Shown here piece by piece: positions 27,566 through 36,107 of a DNA stretch of 64,000 bases; positions within the stretch are counted from its first letter, which is position 1, and every line of letters begins with the position of its first letter. The DNA lies in the NCBI GenBank assembly GCA_937868095.1, contig CALMLO010000036.1, forward strand, positions 1-64,000, given 5' to 3'. This DNA is from an uncultured Phycisphaerales bacterium (GTDB lineage: Bacteria > Planctomycetota > Phycisphaerae > Sedimentisphaerales > Anaerohalosphaeraceae). The notes beneath the pieces were generated by a model. The model had not been told where the DNA came from. It worked only from the letters and a program-made list of their open reading frames with translations, and made no database searches. The translations under genes were made by a program, and so were the position numbers.

Positions 27566-28048
27566 TCAGCTGATTTTGCTCACCAGTGTATCGAGTAATT
27601 CAGGCAGGTTATCGTAATTGCGGTCTGACAGCGTCAGCCGGCGTATTTGCCCGTTGTCCCGATAGGTAATGGTAAAGTATCCTTTTTTGTCGAAGTATGT
27701 TTTGTCGATGCTCTCGATTGCGTCGTAAGGAATTTTGCCCTTTTCGGTGTGCAGACCCGTCTGGTCGGCGATGAGTTTTCTCCCTTTTGAGCGATAGTAA
27801 AGAACGGCCATCACGGCTGCTGCCGCCAGAAAAAACGGCGGGCTGTAGAGGTTGAACTTCATATCGGAGTCGGGCCGGCCGCCGTTATCGAGGACATGCT
27901 TGCGGTAAAACTCATACCGTCCTGACCAGGGGTAGCGGCTTACATATCCGTCATAGGCGAACAGCACGGCCGCAGCCGCCAGGATGAGTGCGACGATGAG
28001 ATAATTTTTTTGTTTGTACCGGCTGAAGGGGGCCTCAATGACATCCAT
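27566..28048 (-). CDS. Unknown two-helix membrane protein
   Basis: I do not recognise this 160-residue protein. Two hydrophobic segments (about residues 15-30, LIVALILAAAAVLFAY, and about 67-82) flank an extracytoplasmic stretch. The C-terminal 75 residues look like a small beta-rich cytoplasmic domain (KGRKLIADQTGLHTEKGKIP, then KGYFTITYRD), similar in feel to bacterial PH-like domains; that is only a suggestion. ATG 28048 with GAGGTG six bases upstream is chosen over the longer frame. It follows the next unknown gene by 32 bp. Confidence 0.65.
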   Translation of the reverse strand: MDVIEAPFSRYKQKNYLIVALILAAAAVLFAYDGYVSRYPWSGRYEFYRKHVLDNGGRPDSDMKFNLYSPPFFLAAAAVMAVLYYRSKGRKLIADQTGLHTEKGKIPYDAIESIDKTYFDKKGYFTITYRDNGQIRRLTLSDRNYDNLPELLDTLVSKIS

Positions 28049-28080
28049 GACCGACACCTCGCTTTCCAAAATTGCGGACG

Positions 28081-28830
28081 TTATCGTCTCTGGGAGATGG
28101 CATTGCTGAGCGGCCGGGCAAAAAGGGGAATGATGCGTTCGAACATCAGCTGTTCCGCCATGCGGCACTGCTGGGTAAATGCATCCACGCCGGCAAACTC
28201 CGTTTTCCCCGACGGATAGCGCCGTATCGTAAAATACAGACTGATTGGCTCGTCGATTTTGTTTTTTTCATTCCGGTCCAGAAGTCCGCTGCGGGATTCC
28301 AGTGCAATGCGGGCCTGCATAGAACCATCGCTTGTCAGAGCGGCGATCATGGTGGGGCAGCAGCTGACCACCCTGGCGCCGGGAATTTCAAAGAAACCGC
28401 TCAGACTTGAGTTGCCCAGCAGGGCTTCTGCGATTACTTCATCGTGGTTGCCCTGATAATCAAAATCCATCGTAAAGGTTACATCCAGCGAGTCAATGTC
28501 CAGCGGCGTGATGCCGAGCATATAGGGCATAATCTCGATGACTTCGTGCTGCAACTGATAGGCCTGTTCAAAATCGTCGGGGTCGGCACAGCCGGCAGAG
28601 AGCCGCTGGCTTTCCATGGCTACCCATCGAAACCGCCGTCCATCGATTTCTTCTTCGAGAATGAGTTCTCCCTGTTCCCGTCGGGAGAATTGGCGGAGTG
28701 TTGGAAAACGCCTCTGGATATGCTCGAAGAAGGCCAGCACCGTTTCTCGCTGGCGCGGCAGCTTCATCTGTGTGGTCACGCACATGTCCAGGAACAGGCC
28801 GTCACAAAACGACCCAAAAGGATTATTCAT
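28081..28830 (-). CDS. Hypothetical protein, possibly conserved in Planctomycetota
   Basis: A 249-residue soluble protein without signal peptide or membrane segment that I cannot place in a family. It contains a run of alternating strands (DSLDVTFTMDFDYQGNHDEV), several cysteines (SCCPTMIAAL) and a C-terminal part resembling a mixed alpha/beta domain. It is probably co-transcribed with the two-helix membrane protein downstream and with purA. The start ATG 28830 is the first in frame. Confidence 0.6.
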   Translation of the reverse strand: MNNPFGSFCDGLFLDMCVTTQMKLPRQRETVLAFFEHIQRRFPTLRQFSRREQGELILEEEIDGRRFRWVAMESQRLSAGCADPDDFEQAYQLQHEVIEIMPYMLGITPLDIDSLDVTFTMDFDYQGNHDEVIAEALLGNSSLSGFFEIPGARVVSCCPTMIAALTSDGSMQARIALESRSGLLDRNEKNKIDEPISLYFTIRRYPSGKTEFAGVDAFTQQCRMAEQLMFERIIPLFARPLSNAISQRR

Positions 28831-28943
28831 CTTCTTTCTGCTCCAAAAACTTGTTTTTGGGTTTCCTGTGAAAAATATTTTCCCACAAAATGCGAATTAT
28901 ACAAGGGGACGGTAAAGAAATCCAGATGAAAAATAAAGGCAAA

Positions 28944-29107
28944 CCGGATAAACACAAGCGGTTATTTGCGGGCTTGTTTTACTTCGGTAAGGGTTTTAAA
29001 TCGGGGGACAGCCGGGCGATTTCTGCCGGATAAACACAAGCGGTTATTTGCGGGCTTGTTTTACTTCAGTAAGGATTTTAAATCCGGGGACGGCTGTGTG
29101 ATTTCCG
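28944..29107. repeat. 82-bp tandem duplication carrying a stop codon and terminator hairpin
   Basis: Two adjacent copies, 28944-29025 and 29026-29107, start with CCGGATAAACACAAGCGG. The copy at 29026 contains the last 15 or so codons and the TAA of the kinase-like gene, plus the hairpin ACAAGC/GCTTGT (29036-29041 with 29054-29059). The other copy repeats the same coding end in the same frame with several substitutions, and an identical hairpin (28954-28977). The roughly 35 bases beyond the stop are identical in both copies while the coding part differs. The hairpin is a plausible terminator for the minus-strand gene. Confidence 0.9.
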
Positions 29108-31610
29108 CCGTTAGTCCGCCGAGAACGGCAAAGAAGGTCATTGGCAGCAGCCGCCATAAAAACGGAGTGAAAACGGCCGGTTTTGTATCAGCCCACCCCT
29201 GCTCCATATAAAAAGCCAACAGGGTGTACAATGCGCTGATAATCACTCCGGCGACAGCAGCGGCGGCGATTCGTCTGGTTCGGGCCAGTCCTCCTGCGAA
29301 CCGGGCTGCTGTCCAGCCGGCGGCTGCCGAGAGCAGAATCGTCGGAACAATCAGCGACTGCAGGTACCAGCGATTTTCCTGCGAAGGCGGGATTTGTGTG
29401 TTTGCATAGTAATGACTGTGCAGAAAGGCCAAAATCAGGCAGACTCCTATTGAAGCAGCCCCCACATGCCACAATCGAACCTTCTGTCCCATTCTTTCCC
29501 GGCTGATTTGCGCCATCCGTCGCCGGATAGTCAACGGCCAGTTGTAGCACAGCCGGAATATCCAATGCTCCAGCAGAGCCCCTTGTTCGCCGAATACCGG
29601 AACAATATGCACGGCGTTTGTCGCCCAGTGGGCCGCCATAAATCGTGCCAGGGCCGGATATCGATATGTCATTTGGATTGGAAAGGCCAGATAGCCCACA
29701 TATTTGAGATAACTGAGAAACAGTGCAATATTGTAATCTTTAAAATTCCGGTCATGGATGGCCAGGCACGTTGTATAAAGACCTCGACAGAAAGACCCCG
29801 GCGAGATGGGAATTACCTGAAAAAGAAGTAAAATGCCGGCGACGGCGAGAGCCCGCTGTTCCTCCGGTGTTTCCGGGTGGGTGAAGTAGTAGATGGCTGC
29901 CACTGTGCCGGAGACAAGTTGGGTAATCGGCAGGGTCATCAGGTGAACAACCAGACTCACTAAATACCTCTGAATGAATGGTTCGTTCACTTGCGACAGA
30001 ATCGTTTCTGCATCTTCTTTGCTGAGAATGTGTTTTTTCTGCCCTTCGCAAACCATATCCTCCAGCCACTGTTTGCGGAGTTCGGCCTTGAAGTACAGTT
30101 GGAAGGGGCGGATGAAGATTGAATGCAGACGGCTCTGGAAGAATTCCGCATCTGTCAGAAAGCGGTGCAGTCCGGCCGGCAGCAGGGTTAGCGGCAGATG
30201 CAGGAAAAACCGCCACGGCCGGCGGAGAATCGCGTGTGTCTGTTTTTCGCTGAGGCGGCCTTTTCGAAGCCATTTGACCAGCGATTCATGGATTTTGCCG
30301 ACGATAGCCCGCCGCAGATAGGAGGGGCTTGACAGTATGGCCCGATAGTGAGCGCTCCAATCCGGCCGGCCCCATGCTTTTCGCAGGACCCTTCCCAGGA
30401 GGGGCACAAGTCCCAGCAGCCAGAAAACAAGCGTCTTGCCGATGCTGGTGTGCAGGGCTTTCTCGTGTTCGGCATCGATTTGGTTTCGGATTCGCCAGCT
30501 GGTTGCGGCACTGGAGAGAATCGTGGACCACAGCCGGCCGTCCGTCAACAGACGGATATGGTTGTGTGTGATATCGGGAACAGAGTTGCGGTAAATCCGC
30601 TCGCATTCTTTCAGTTCATTCAGCAGTTGTTTGCCGGCGGGCATGTTGTCAAAGGTTTCCGGATGCCGGGCAATATAGTCGTGCAGCCGGTGTAAGTTTC
30701 CGCGGTCAAACTGAACCAGCGAGCCCCTGGCAAATCCCTGGGCAATCAATTTAAAATCGCCCGGACTCATCGGCAGGAAAGGCAGGAGGGTCAGTCCAGC
30801 CCGAAAGTCAACGGCCACGAGTCCGGCGGCCGGGTCGGCATCGGTCTGCATCTGCTTGAGGCAGTTCGGCTGGCTTTTGCAGGTGCTCCACTCGTACTGT
30901 CGGGCAAACTCATGGGCGCCCATCTGGTGAAGGAGCCGGACAAAGTCCCTCATAAAAAGATATTTGGTGCGATATTCCGGCGAGCCGAGCCGTTCGGGGG
31001 GGACGGGTTTGCCCCTGCGCCACAGCCGGAGCAAATCCATTCGGTCGTCCACTTCCAGCCGCCATGTGCGTCCGTCAATCCATCGGCTGATTTCGCCGCA
31101 ACTGCCGATGTTTGGGTCAACAAAGGTGGCGTAAATTTCGTTGACGCATTCGTCATCTCCGAAATGAGCCGCGGCGGCCTGGCGGATGAATTTCTGCCAC
31201 AATGCGCCGGCGCGTGCCGCCGACGGGTTCACCTGCGGCTGAAACGGCCCTTGAAAGCCGATGCCGTACAGAAGATTTCGGAATATCTGCTTGAGTCCCG
31301 ACGGCGGGATGAGGATTTTCATTGCATAGAGCTGCTCGGCTGCAAGCCCGCCGTGCTCCGGGACGGATTGGCCGTCTTTGACCAACTGAAGGATGCGAAT
31401 CTGATAGACCTGGCCGGCAAAGCCGCCCCCCACAAAGCGCTCTATGCGCAGGCGGGCCGTAACCTCGCCTGCCGGCAGGAGGGGACAGAGGGAATAGTCC
31501 AGTTGCCGGCCGGCTTCATACCGCTCCACCCTCATCGGACGGTGCAGATTCAGCCCTGAAAAGGCCTGCTCTATCTGCTGTATCATCTGGGAAGAGTAAT
31601 CTTTCGCCAT
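29061..31610 (-). CDS. Large membrane protein with N-terminal protein-kinase-like domain
   Basis: An 849-residue protein of unknown function. The first 280 residues show a kinase-like order: a glycine-rich loop FVGGGFAGQVYQI (59-71), a candidate ATP-binding lysine in LYAMKIL (Lys98), a possible catalytic loop with His233, Lys245 and Asn249 (GAHEFARQYE ... KSQPN), and VAVDFRAG (Asp268) in place of DFG. The rest is helical, with perhaps six to eight membrane segments from about residue 400 on and a terminal pair before the charged end. This could be a pseudokinase or an atypical kinase fused to a membrane domain. No partner gene is evident. Confidence 0.8.
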   Translation of the reverse strand: MAKDYSSQMIQQIEQAFSGLNLHRPMRVERYEAGRQLDYSLCPLLPAGEVTARLRIERFVGGGFAGQVYQIRILQLVKDGQSVPEHGGLAAEQLYAMKILIPPSGLKQIFRNLLYGIGFQGPFQPQVNPSAARAGALWQKFIRQAAAAHFGDDECVNEIYATFVDPNIGSCGEISRWIDGRTWRLEVDDRMDLLRLWRRGKPVPPERLGSPEYRTKYLFMRDFVRLLHQMGAHEFARQYEWSTCKSQPNCLKQMQTDADPAAGLVAVDFRAGLTLLPFLPMSPGDFKLIAQGFARGSLVQFDRGNLHRLHDYIARHPETFDNMPAGKQLLNELKECERIYRNSVPDITHNHIRLLTDGRLWSTILSSAATSWRIRNQIDAEHEKALHTSIGKTLVFWLLGLVPLLGRVLRKAWGRPDWSAHYRAILSSPSYLRRAIVGKIHESLVKWLRKGRLSEKQTHAILRRPWRFFLHLPLTLLPAGLHRFLTDAEFFQSRLHSIFIRPFQLYFKAELRKQWLEDMVCEGQKKHILSKEDAETILSQVNEPFIQRYLVSLVVHLMTLPITQLVSGTVAAIYYFTHPETPEEQRALAVAGILLLFQVIPISPGSFCRGLYTTCLAIHDRNFKDYNIALFLSYLKYVGYLAFPIQMTYRYPALARFMAAHWATNAVHIVPVFGEQGALLEHWIFRLCYNWPLTIRRRMAQISRERMGQKVRLWHVGAASIGVCLILAFLHSHYYANTQIPPSQENRWYLQSLIVPTILLSAAAGWTAARFAGGLARTRRIAAAAVAGVIISALYTLLAFYMEQGWADTKPAVFTPFLWRLLPMTFFAVLGGLTAEITQPSPDLKSLLK

Positions 31611-31711
31611 TCTTGTTCTGCAATGTCCTTAATTGGTTGGCAAATTTTAAAATCTTATCGGCAAAATAGCAATGGAAACGAAGGATTTTCCAGGGAAAAA
31701 GGGGAGAATAT

Positions 31712-32212
31712 TTATCCAAATAAAGATGGGATAAATCTAATAGCGAGCATTGCGACGGCTGCGCCATAGATGCCGGCAGCTAAATCGTCGGCAAGGATGC
31801 CCCAGCCAGCCGGCATTTTTTCCAGTTTTCGGATAGGCCATGGCTTGGTTATGTCAAACAGGCGAAAGAGGGCAAATCCGAGCACGGCTGTATTGCAGAT
31901 GTGAACCGGCTCCAGCAGGGCGACCGCCAGCAGGAGGAGGGCTTGGCCGGAGATTTCGTCTGCCACCACCTCCGACGGGTCCTTTTGCTGTGTTTTCTCC
32001 ATTACGGCGGGGGCAAACTGGACACAAAACCACCCGAAAAGGAGGGCCAGCAGGGCCATAGCGTATCCATTTGCCTGGGGCTGGAGATGTCCGAGCACCA
32101 GATAAATAATCACCGGCGGCAGCGAGCCCCATGTGCCTGGGGCAAAAGGCAGTTTTCCCAAGCCAAAACCGGCTGCAAGAAATTGTTTTATGTTTTTCCC
32201 TGCGGTCTTCAT
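31712..32212 (-). CDS. pgpA: Phosphatidylglycerophosphatase A
   Basis: Dephosphorylates phosphatidylglycerol phosphate in the inner membrane. The PgpA pattern is clear: GLGKLPFAPGTWGSLPPV at about 17-34, FALFRLFDITKPWPIRKLE, and GWGILADDLAAGIYGA with the acidic pair. Three or four hydrophobic segments span its 166 residues. It overlaps the upstream HD (dGTPase-like) gene by 4 nt (ATGA). With cdsA 7 kb away it represents phospholipid synthesis in this region. Confidence 0.92.
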   Translation of the reverse strand: MKTAGKNIKQFLAAGFGLGKLPFAPGTWGSLPPVIIYLVLGHLQPQANGYAMALLALLFGWFCVQFAPAVMEKTQQKDPSEVVADEISGQALLLLAVALLEPVHICNTAVLGFALFRLFDITKPWPIRKLEKMPAGWGILADDLAAGIYGAAVAMLAIRFIPSLFG

Positions 32213-33309
32213 CTTGAGGATATTTTCTGAAGCAGACTAAGTGCATAGCGGTCTGTCATTCCGGCAATGTAATCACAGACCGTTCGCTCCGGTCCTTCGC
32301 TTTCAATCAGGCGGAAAAAATAGCCAGGCATTTGTTGGGGGTTAGCGGTGAACCAGTCAAACAATTTGTTGAGCCATTCTTCGATTTGCGGGTCGTTTTC
32401 TCTGAGCGCGGGGTGGCTGTAAAGCCGCTGCTGGAGAAAGGTCTCCAGTTCCTGCACTTCGGCCAGGGTTTCCTGCCGGAGGACAATCAGCGGTTCGGGG
32501 TGCTGATAGACCTGCTCCAGGGTGCGAATGCGGGCTTTCTGAATGGCCTGGCGGCTGGCTTCGATGGCATCGACGACCAGCCGGTCGAGAATTGCCTTGG
32601 CTGTACGGATGCGGCGAATTACATAGTCGTCGATGGAGGCCGCACCGATTTTTTCCTGTGCCTGGCGGAACAAAGATACCGTCCGGGCCACCTCCTCGTC
32701 GAGGAGACGGGATAGAATGCCATCCTCGAGGTCGTGGCAGTTATAGGCAATCCGGTCGGCCAGATTGGCAATTTGTCCTTCCAGGCAAACTGTTCTCTCC
32801 GAAAACTCGGTCAGGCGGCCGTGGTCATAGGGGCCGTAATGGCCGGCCAGCGACTGCCTGGTTTCGTACATCAGATTCAGCCCCCGAAAATCGGGGTAGG
32901 GATGCTCGAGGAAATCCACAATTCGCAGACTCTGGCGATTGTGCTCGAAGCCGCCGTGCTTTTTCATCCGCTTATTTAAAATCTGTTCGCCGGTATGGCC
33001 GAAAGGGCTGTGGCCGATATCGTGAGCCAGGCAGACGGCCTCGGTTAATTCTTCATTTAAGTTCAGTACGCGGGCAATTGTGCGGCCGATTTGGGCTACC
33101 TCGATGCTGTGGGTCATTCGGGTGCGGTAGTGGTCGTTCACGTTTGGCGTGAAGACCTGGGTTTTTCCCTCCAGACGCCGAAATGCAGCGCTGTGGATGA
33201 TGCGGTCGCGGTCCCGCTCAAAATCGCCCCGGTAGGGGTGGGGCGGCTGCGGATAGATCCTTCCGCGGCTGTTTTTGTCGGTGACGGCATAGGGGGCCCA
33301 AGAGCGCAT
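32209..33309 (-). CDS. Deoxyguanosinetriphosphate triphosphohydrolase-like HD protein
   Basis: A 366-residue HD-domain protein of the dGTPase family, expected to hydrolyse dNTPs to nucleoside and triphosphate and so adjust the dNTP pool. DRDRIIHSAAFRRLEGKTQV, TRMTHSIEVAQIGR and CLAHDIGHSPFGHTGE with the catalytic HD are diagnostic. The C-terminal half is helical and more divergent. The protein is close to the dgt family used as a sanitising or regulatory enzyme. It overlaps pgpA by 4 nt; the HIT gene upstream is 3 bp away. Confidence 0.92.
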   Translation of the reverse strand: MRSWAPYAVTDKNSRGRIYPQPPHPYRGDFERDRDRIIHSAAFRRLEGKTQVFTPNVNDHYRTRMTHSIEVAQIGRTIARVLNLNEELTEAVCLAHDIGHSPFGHTGEQILNKRMKKHGGFEHNRQSLRIVDFLEHPYPDFRGLNLMYETRQSLAGHYGPYDHGRLTEFSERTVCLEGQIANLADRIAYNCHDLEDGILSRLLDEEVARTVSLFRQAQEKIGAASIDDYVIRRIRTAKAILDRLVVDAIEASRQAIQKARIRTLEQVYQHPEPLIVLRQETLAEVQELETFLQQRLYSHPALRENDPQIEEWLNKLFDWFTANPQQMPGYFFRLIESEGPERTVCDYIAGMTDRYALSLLQKISSR

Positions 33310-33312
33310 CGT

Positions 33313-33828
33313 TTACAGTCCGGCGGGCAGATGATGTTCCTGCGAAAGGCGGCTGAGTTGGTCGTACAGTTCGGCCAGACTCTGGCTGATGACCTTGGTA
33401 TCGCTGCAAACGGACATAAAATTTGTGTCGCCTTCCCAGCGGGGGACGATATGGACATGCAGATGTTCCGGCAGGCCGGCTCCGGCACAGCGTCCGAAAT
33501 TCATTCCTACATTAAATCCATGCGGCTGAACGGCCAGCGTCAGGGCTTTCTGCGCCTCCCGCACCAGTTTGAGCATCTCCAGCATCTCTGCCTCGTCGGC
33601 TTCCTTCAGCGCGGCGATGTGCCGCAAGGGGGCAATCAGAAGATGGCCGTTGTTGTAAGGAAAACGGTTCAGTACGACCAGACAGCGCGGCGTTCGCCAC
33701 AGGACCAGATTTTCGCGGTCCTGGTGAGGAGTGCGGATATAATCGCACAGAAAACAGGGGCTTTTTTGGGTCAATCCCTGAATATAAGGCATTCGCCAGG
33801 GCGCCCATAAAATGTTAGAGGCCGCCAT
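33313..33828 (-). CDS. HIT-family nucleotide hydrolase/phosphorylase
   Basis: A 171-residue histidine-triad protein. The active site HLHVHIVPRWEGD (about 115-127) has the three spaced histidines; NRFPYNNGHLLIAP and FNVGMNFGRCAGAGLPEHLH are typical of the Ap4A phosphorylase-like branch. CFLCDYI and related cysteines near residue 26 may bind zinc. It probably acts on dinucleoside polyphosphates or aminoacyl-AMP-type compounds. It overlaps the end of the lipoprotein gene upstream by 14 nt. Confidence 0.9.
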   Translation of the reverse strand: MAASNILWAPWRMPYIQGLTQKSPCFLCDYIRTPHQDRENLVLWRTPRCLVVLNRFPYNNGHLLIAPLRHIAALKEADEAEMLEMLKLVREAQKALTLAVQPHGFNVGMNFGRCAGAGLPEHLHVHIVPRWEGDTNFMSVCSDTKVISQSLAELYDQLSRLSQEHHLPAGL

Positions 33829-34858
33829 TCTTCCTCTCCGAGCGGGTATCGTCTGAAAGCCGTTCGATTTGGATATGCTGGTGAACCGTCAGTTTTGGAA
33901 GACTTTCGCCGAGGGGCAGGATGAAAGAAGCCGAGGTTAGCAGCGTGTACTCATCCTGGGCCGACTCAAGGCATCCGTCGGTAAGATTGAAGACCAGCCG
34001 TCCGCTTCCTTCCAGCGACTGGTGCTGAAAGTTGCGAAGGACTGAAAACAGCGAACCGCGAATTTGGTAATTGCCTTCGTAAGGGAGCGGAAAATTCAGC
34101 ACCGGCCGTTCTCGCAGTTTATAACTGGTGCTGATGAAAGCCAGCTGGCAGTCTTGTTCGTCAATCTGTTCTACCGTATAGGTGAGAATGCGGCTGGGCA
34201 GGTTCTGAATCGGCACCGGCCATGGCAGGAACTGCTCACTTTCCCATGTGGAGCCGACGCGGATTCCTTCGAGCGGGCGGGGATGGGAAGCAGGCAAATC
34301 CCAGAGGGTGTACTGGAAGAAGAGCCAATCGAGAATCATATCCGGGTCTTTGACATTCTGCTGCTGGGAACCGCTTTTGGCGGCGAAACTTTTCTGTCCG
34401 ATTTCCCGGAGCAGATTTTTGAATGAATCCGTCAGTTCGAGCCGGCCGGTTGGGCTGACCTGAATGGTGTAGCTTCGTCCCTGCAGGGCTTGCACGGCAT
34501 CCGCCGCGGCGGGTTTGCCGGAAAAAGTAGTCCGTTTTACCTGGACGGATTCGCAAGTAAATTCAAGCGTGGACAGACCGTAAGGGTCAATCTCCACCGG
34601 CCGAATCTGGAAGACCATTTCTATCGACTCATTGGACGCTTTGGAGTCTTCCTTTTTGCCGGAGGGGCCGCTGGTCAGTTCAATCTGAACCTCGCGTGAG
34701 GAAACAAAACGATAGCGCAGGGGCTTGGTTTTGTCGAATTCCAGGGCCATATACTCGCCGCGGGGCACGGAACGACATCCGCTGAAAAAGGCGACAGCCG
34801 CCGCCAGAAGCAGCTGCATGGTGCGGGCTATTCGCTGGGCTGGGGATGGTCTTCTCAT
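33815..34858 (-). CDS. Lipoprotein, DUF6263-like
   Basis: A predicted lipoprotein of 347 residues; the hydrophobic leader ends in FFSGCRS. The mature part is beta-rich. A phrase shared with the neighbouring lipoprotein (GRSYTIQVSPTGRLELTDSF here; GQSYTVRLSPDGKAEALDVS there) and a common order of segments mark the two as distant paralogs. The similarity to a DUF6263-type family is a recognition from general pattern, not a search. The function is unknown. Confidence 0.75.
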   Translation of the reverse strand: MRRPSPAQRIARTMQLLLAAAVAFFSGCRSVPRGEYMALEFDKTKPLRYRFVSSREVQIELTSGPSGKKEDSKASNESIEMVFQIRPVEIDPYGLSTLEFTCESVQVKRTTFSGKPAAADAVQALQGRSYTIQVSPTGRLELTDSFKNLLREIGQKSFAAKSGSQQQNVKDPDMILDWLFFQYTLWDLPASHPRPLEGIRVGSTWESEQFLPWPVPIQNLPSRILTYTVEQIDEQDCQLAFISTSYKLRERPVLNFPLPYEGNYQIRGSLFSVLRNFQHQSLEGSGRLVFNLTDGCLESAQDEYTLLTSASFILPLGESLPKLTVHQHIQIERLSDDTRSERKNGGL

Positions 34859-34873
34859 CGCAGGGGCGGAACC

Positions 34874-35839
34874 TTACTGAACGAGTTTGCGGTCGATGCT
34901 TTGAATGAACCGAATCACCAGCGTATCCGGGCCTTGCTCCGGCTTGGCCTTCGGATTCATCTCCTGAGCCGTGTGGGAGCTGATGAGGGTTTCATTATAA
35001 TCGAGCACTTTGCCGGTATCGAGATTCATTGTCATCTTGCCGGTGTATTGAACTTCGGTATCCAGCATCTTGGCGAAAATGCCCATACTGCCCTGACCGG
35101 CTGCGTCTGCACTGGCAGCGCTTTCTGAGGCGTTCATCTCAATCGTGGCGATTTTTCCGTTCTCCGTCCGCTGGATATCTTTGACGGTATAAACTTTGCG
35201 GAAGTTTTTGCTGGCAAGCATTCCCTGGGGAGAGGGGACAATCCGTTCCCATGTTGTGCCGATTTTGACGGGTGTGCCTGGATCGGGCAGGGCCGGGATT
35301 TCATGCCGCTTGCTCACTTCCTCTTTTGTAAAAAGGTGGGCAGCCAGCCGCCCTTCCTGTCCGGGGATATTGCTGGTTTTTACGGTGCTTACATCGAGGG
35401 CTTCGGCCTTGCCGTCCGGACTGAGGCGCACGGTATAGGACTGGCCGATTAACTTCTGAAGAGGATTCTGCCGGTCGGCTTCCCGGCGGCTGTCATAATC
35501 AATCTGCACTTCGTTCTGCTTGACGACCCGACAGACCAAATCACGGATCGTAATCGCTGCCTCGGCGCTGCCGTTTTCATCGACCTTGTCGATTCGCTGG
35601 TCAAATATCATTCGAACGGTGGTGGAGGTTTCCTCCTGACGCGCCTTTTCCAGTACGGGCTGCTCAAACTTAAAATCTTTGGTGGTGGCTGTCGCTACTT
35701 CATAAGTATCGGTGGTTTGAGGGATAAATTGCTGAGATACCTGAAAGGCCGCTCTTTTTGAAGGGCCTTTGCAGCCGGGCAGCACAGATGTAAAAGCGAC
35801 ATTCAGAACAGCCATTGCAATGATTACCGATCGACGCAT
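34874..35839 (-). CDS. Lipoprotein, DUF6263-like paralog
   Basis: A 321-residue predicted lipoprotein with leader ending in SVLPGCKG. It contains VRMIFDQRIDKVDENGSAEAA, then GQSYTVRLSPDGKAEALDVS, GTTWERIVPSP and a C-terminal strand ending QSIDRKLVQ. The order of these segments matches the adjacent lipoprotein, so the pair arose by duplication. The function is unknown; family members are typically periplasmic or outer-membrane associated. It is the first gene of the minus-strand run and faces divergent ilvD. Confidence 0.8.
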   Translation of the reverse strand: MRRSVIIAMAVLNVAFTSVLPGCKGPSKRAAFQVSQQFIPQTTDTYEVATATTKDFKFEQPVLEKARQEETSTTVRMIFDQRIDKVDENGSAEAAITIRDLVCRVVKQNEVQIDYDSRREADRQNPLQKLIGQSYTVRLSPDGKAEALDVSTVKTSNIPGQEGRLAAHLFTKEEVSKRHEIPALPDPGTPVKIGTTWERIVPSPQGMLASKNFRKVYTVKDIQRTENGKIATIEMNASESAASADAAGQGSMGIFAKMLDTEVQYTGKMTMNLDTGKVLDYNETLISSHTAQEMNPKAKPEQGPDTLVIRFIQSIDRKLVQ

Positions 35840-36107
35840 GGGGCTCTCCCTTCAAATTGATAGATATCCTTATCTTTTTTTCCTTTTGTAAGCGGAAATT
35901 ATAGATGTTTGCCGACGGCTTTACAACTGAAAATTCTCTACTATATCCGAATTCGTATTATTTTTTTGGTCCGGCTCGGCTTCTTTCCGGCCGGGAGGGG
36001 CCGATTTTATTCTATGGTCGGCCGGATTTTTCGGTATAATGTTCTCGTTTTCGTCCTGGAAAGAAAATCAAACCGAGAGGAGATTTTTTAAAGAGATGGA
36101 GACTCAT

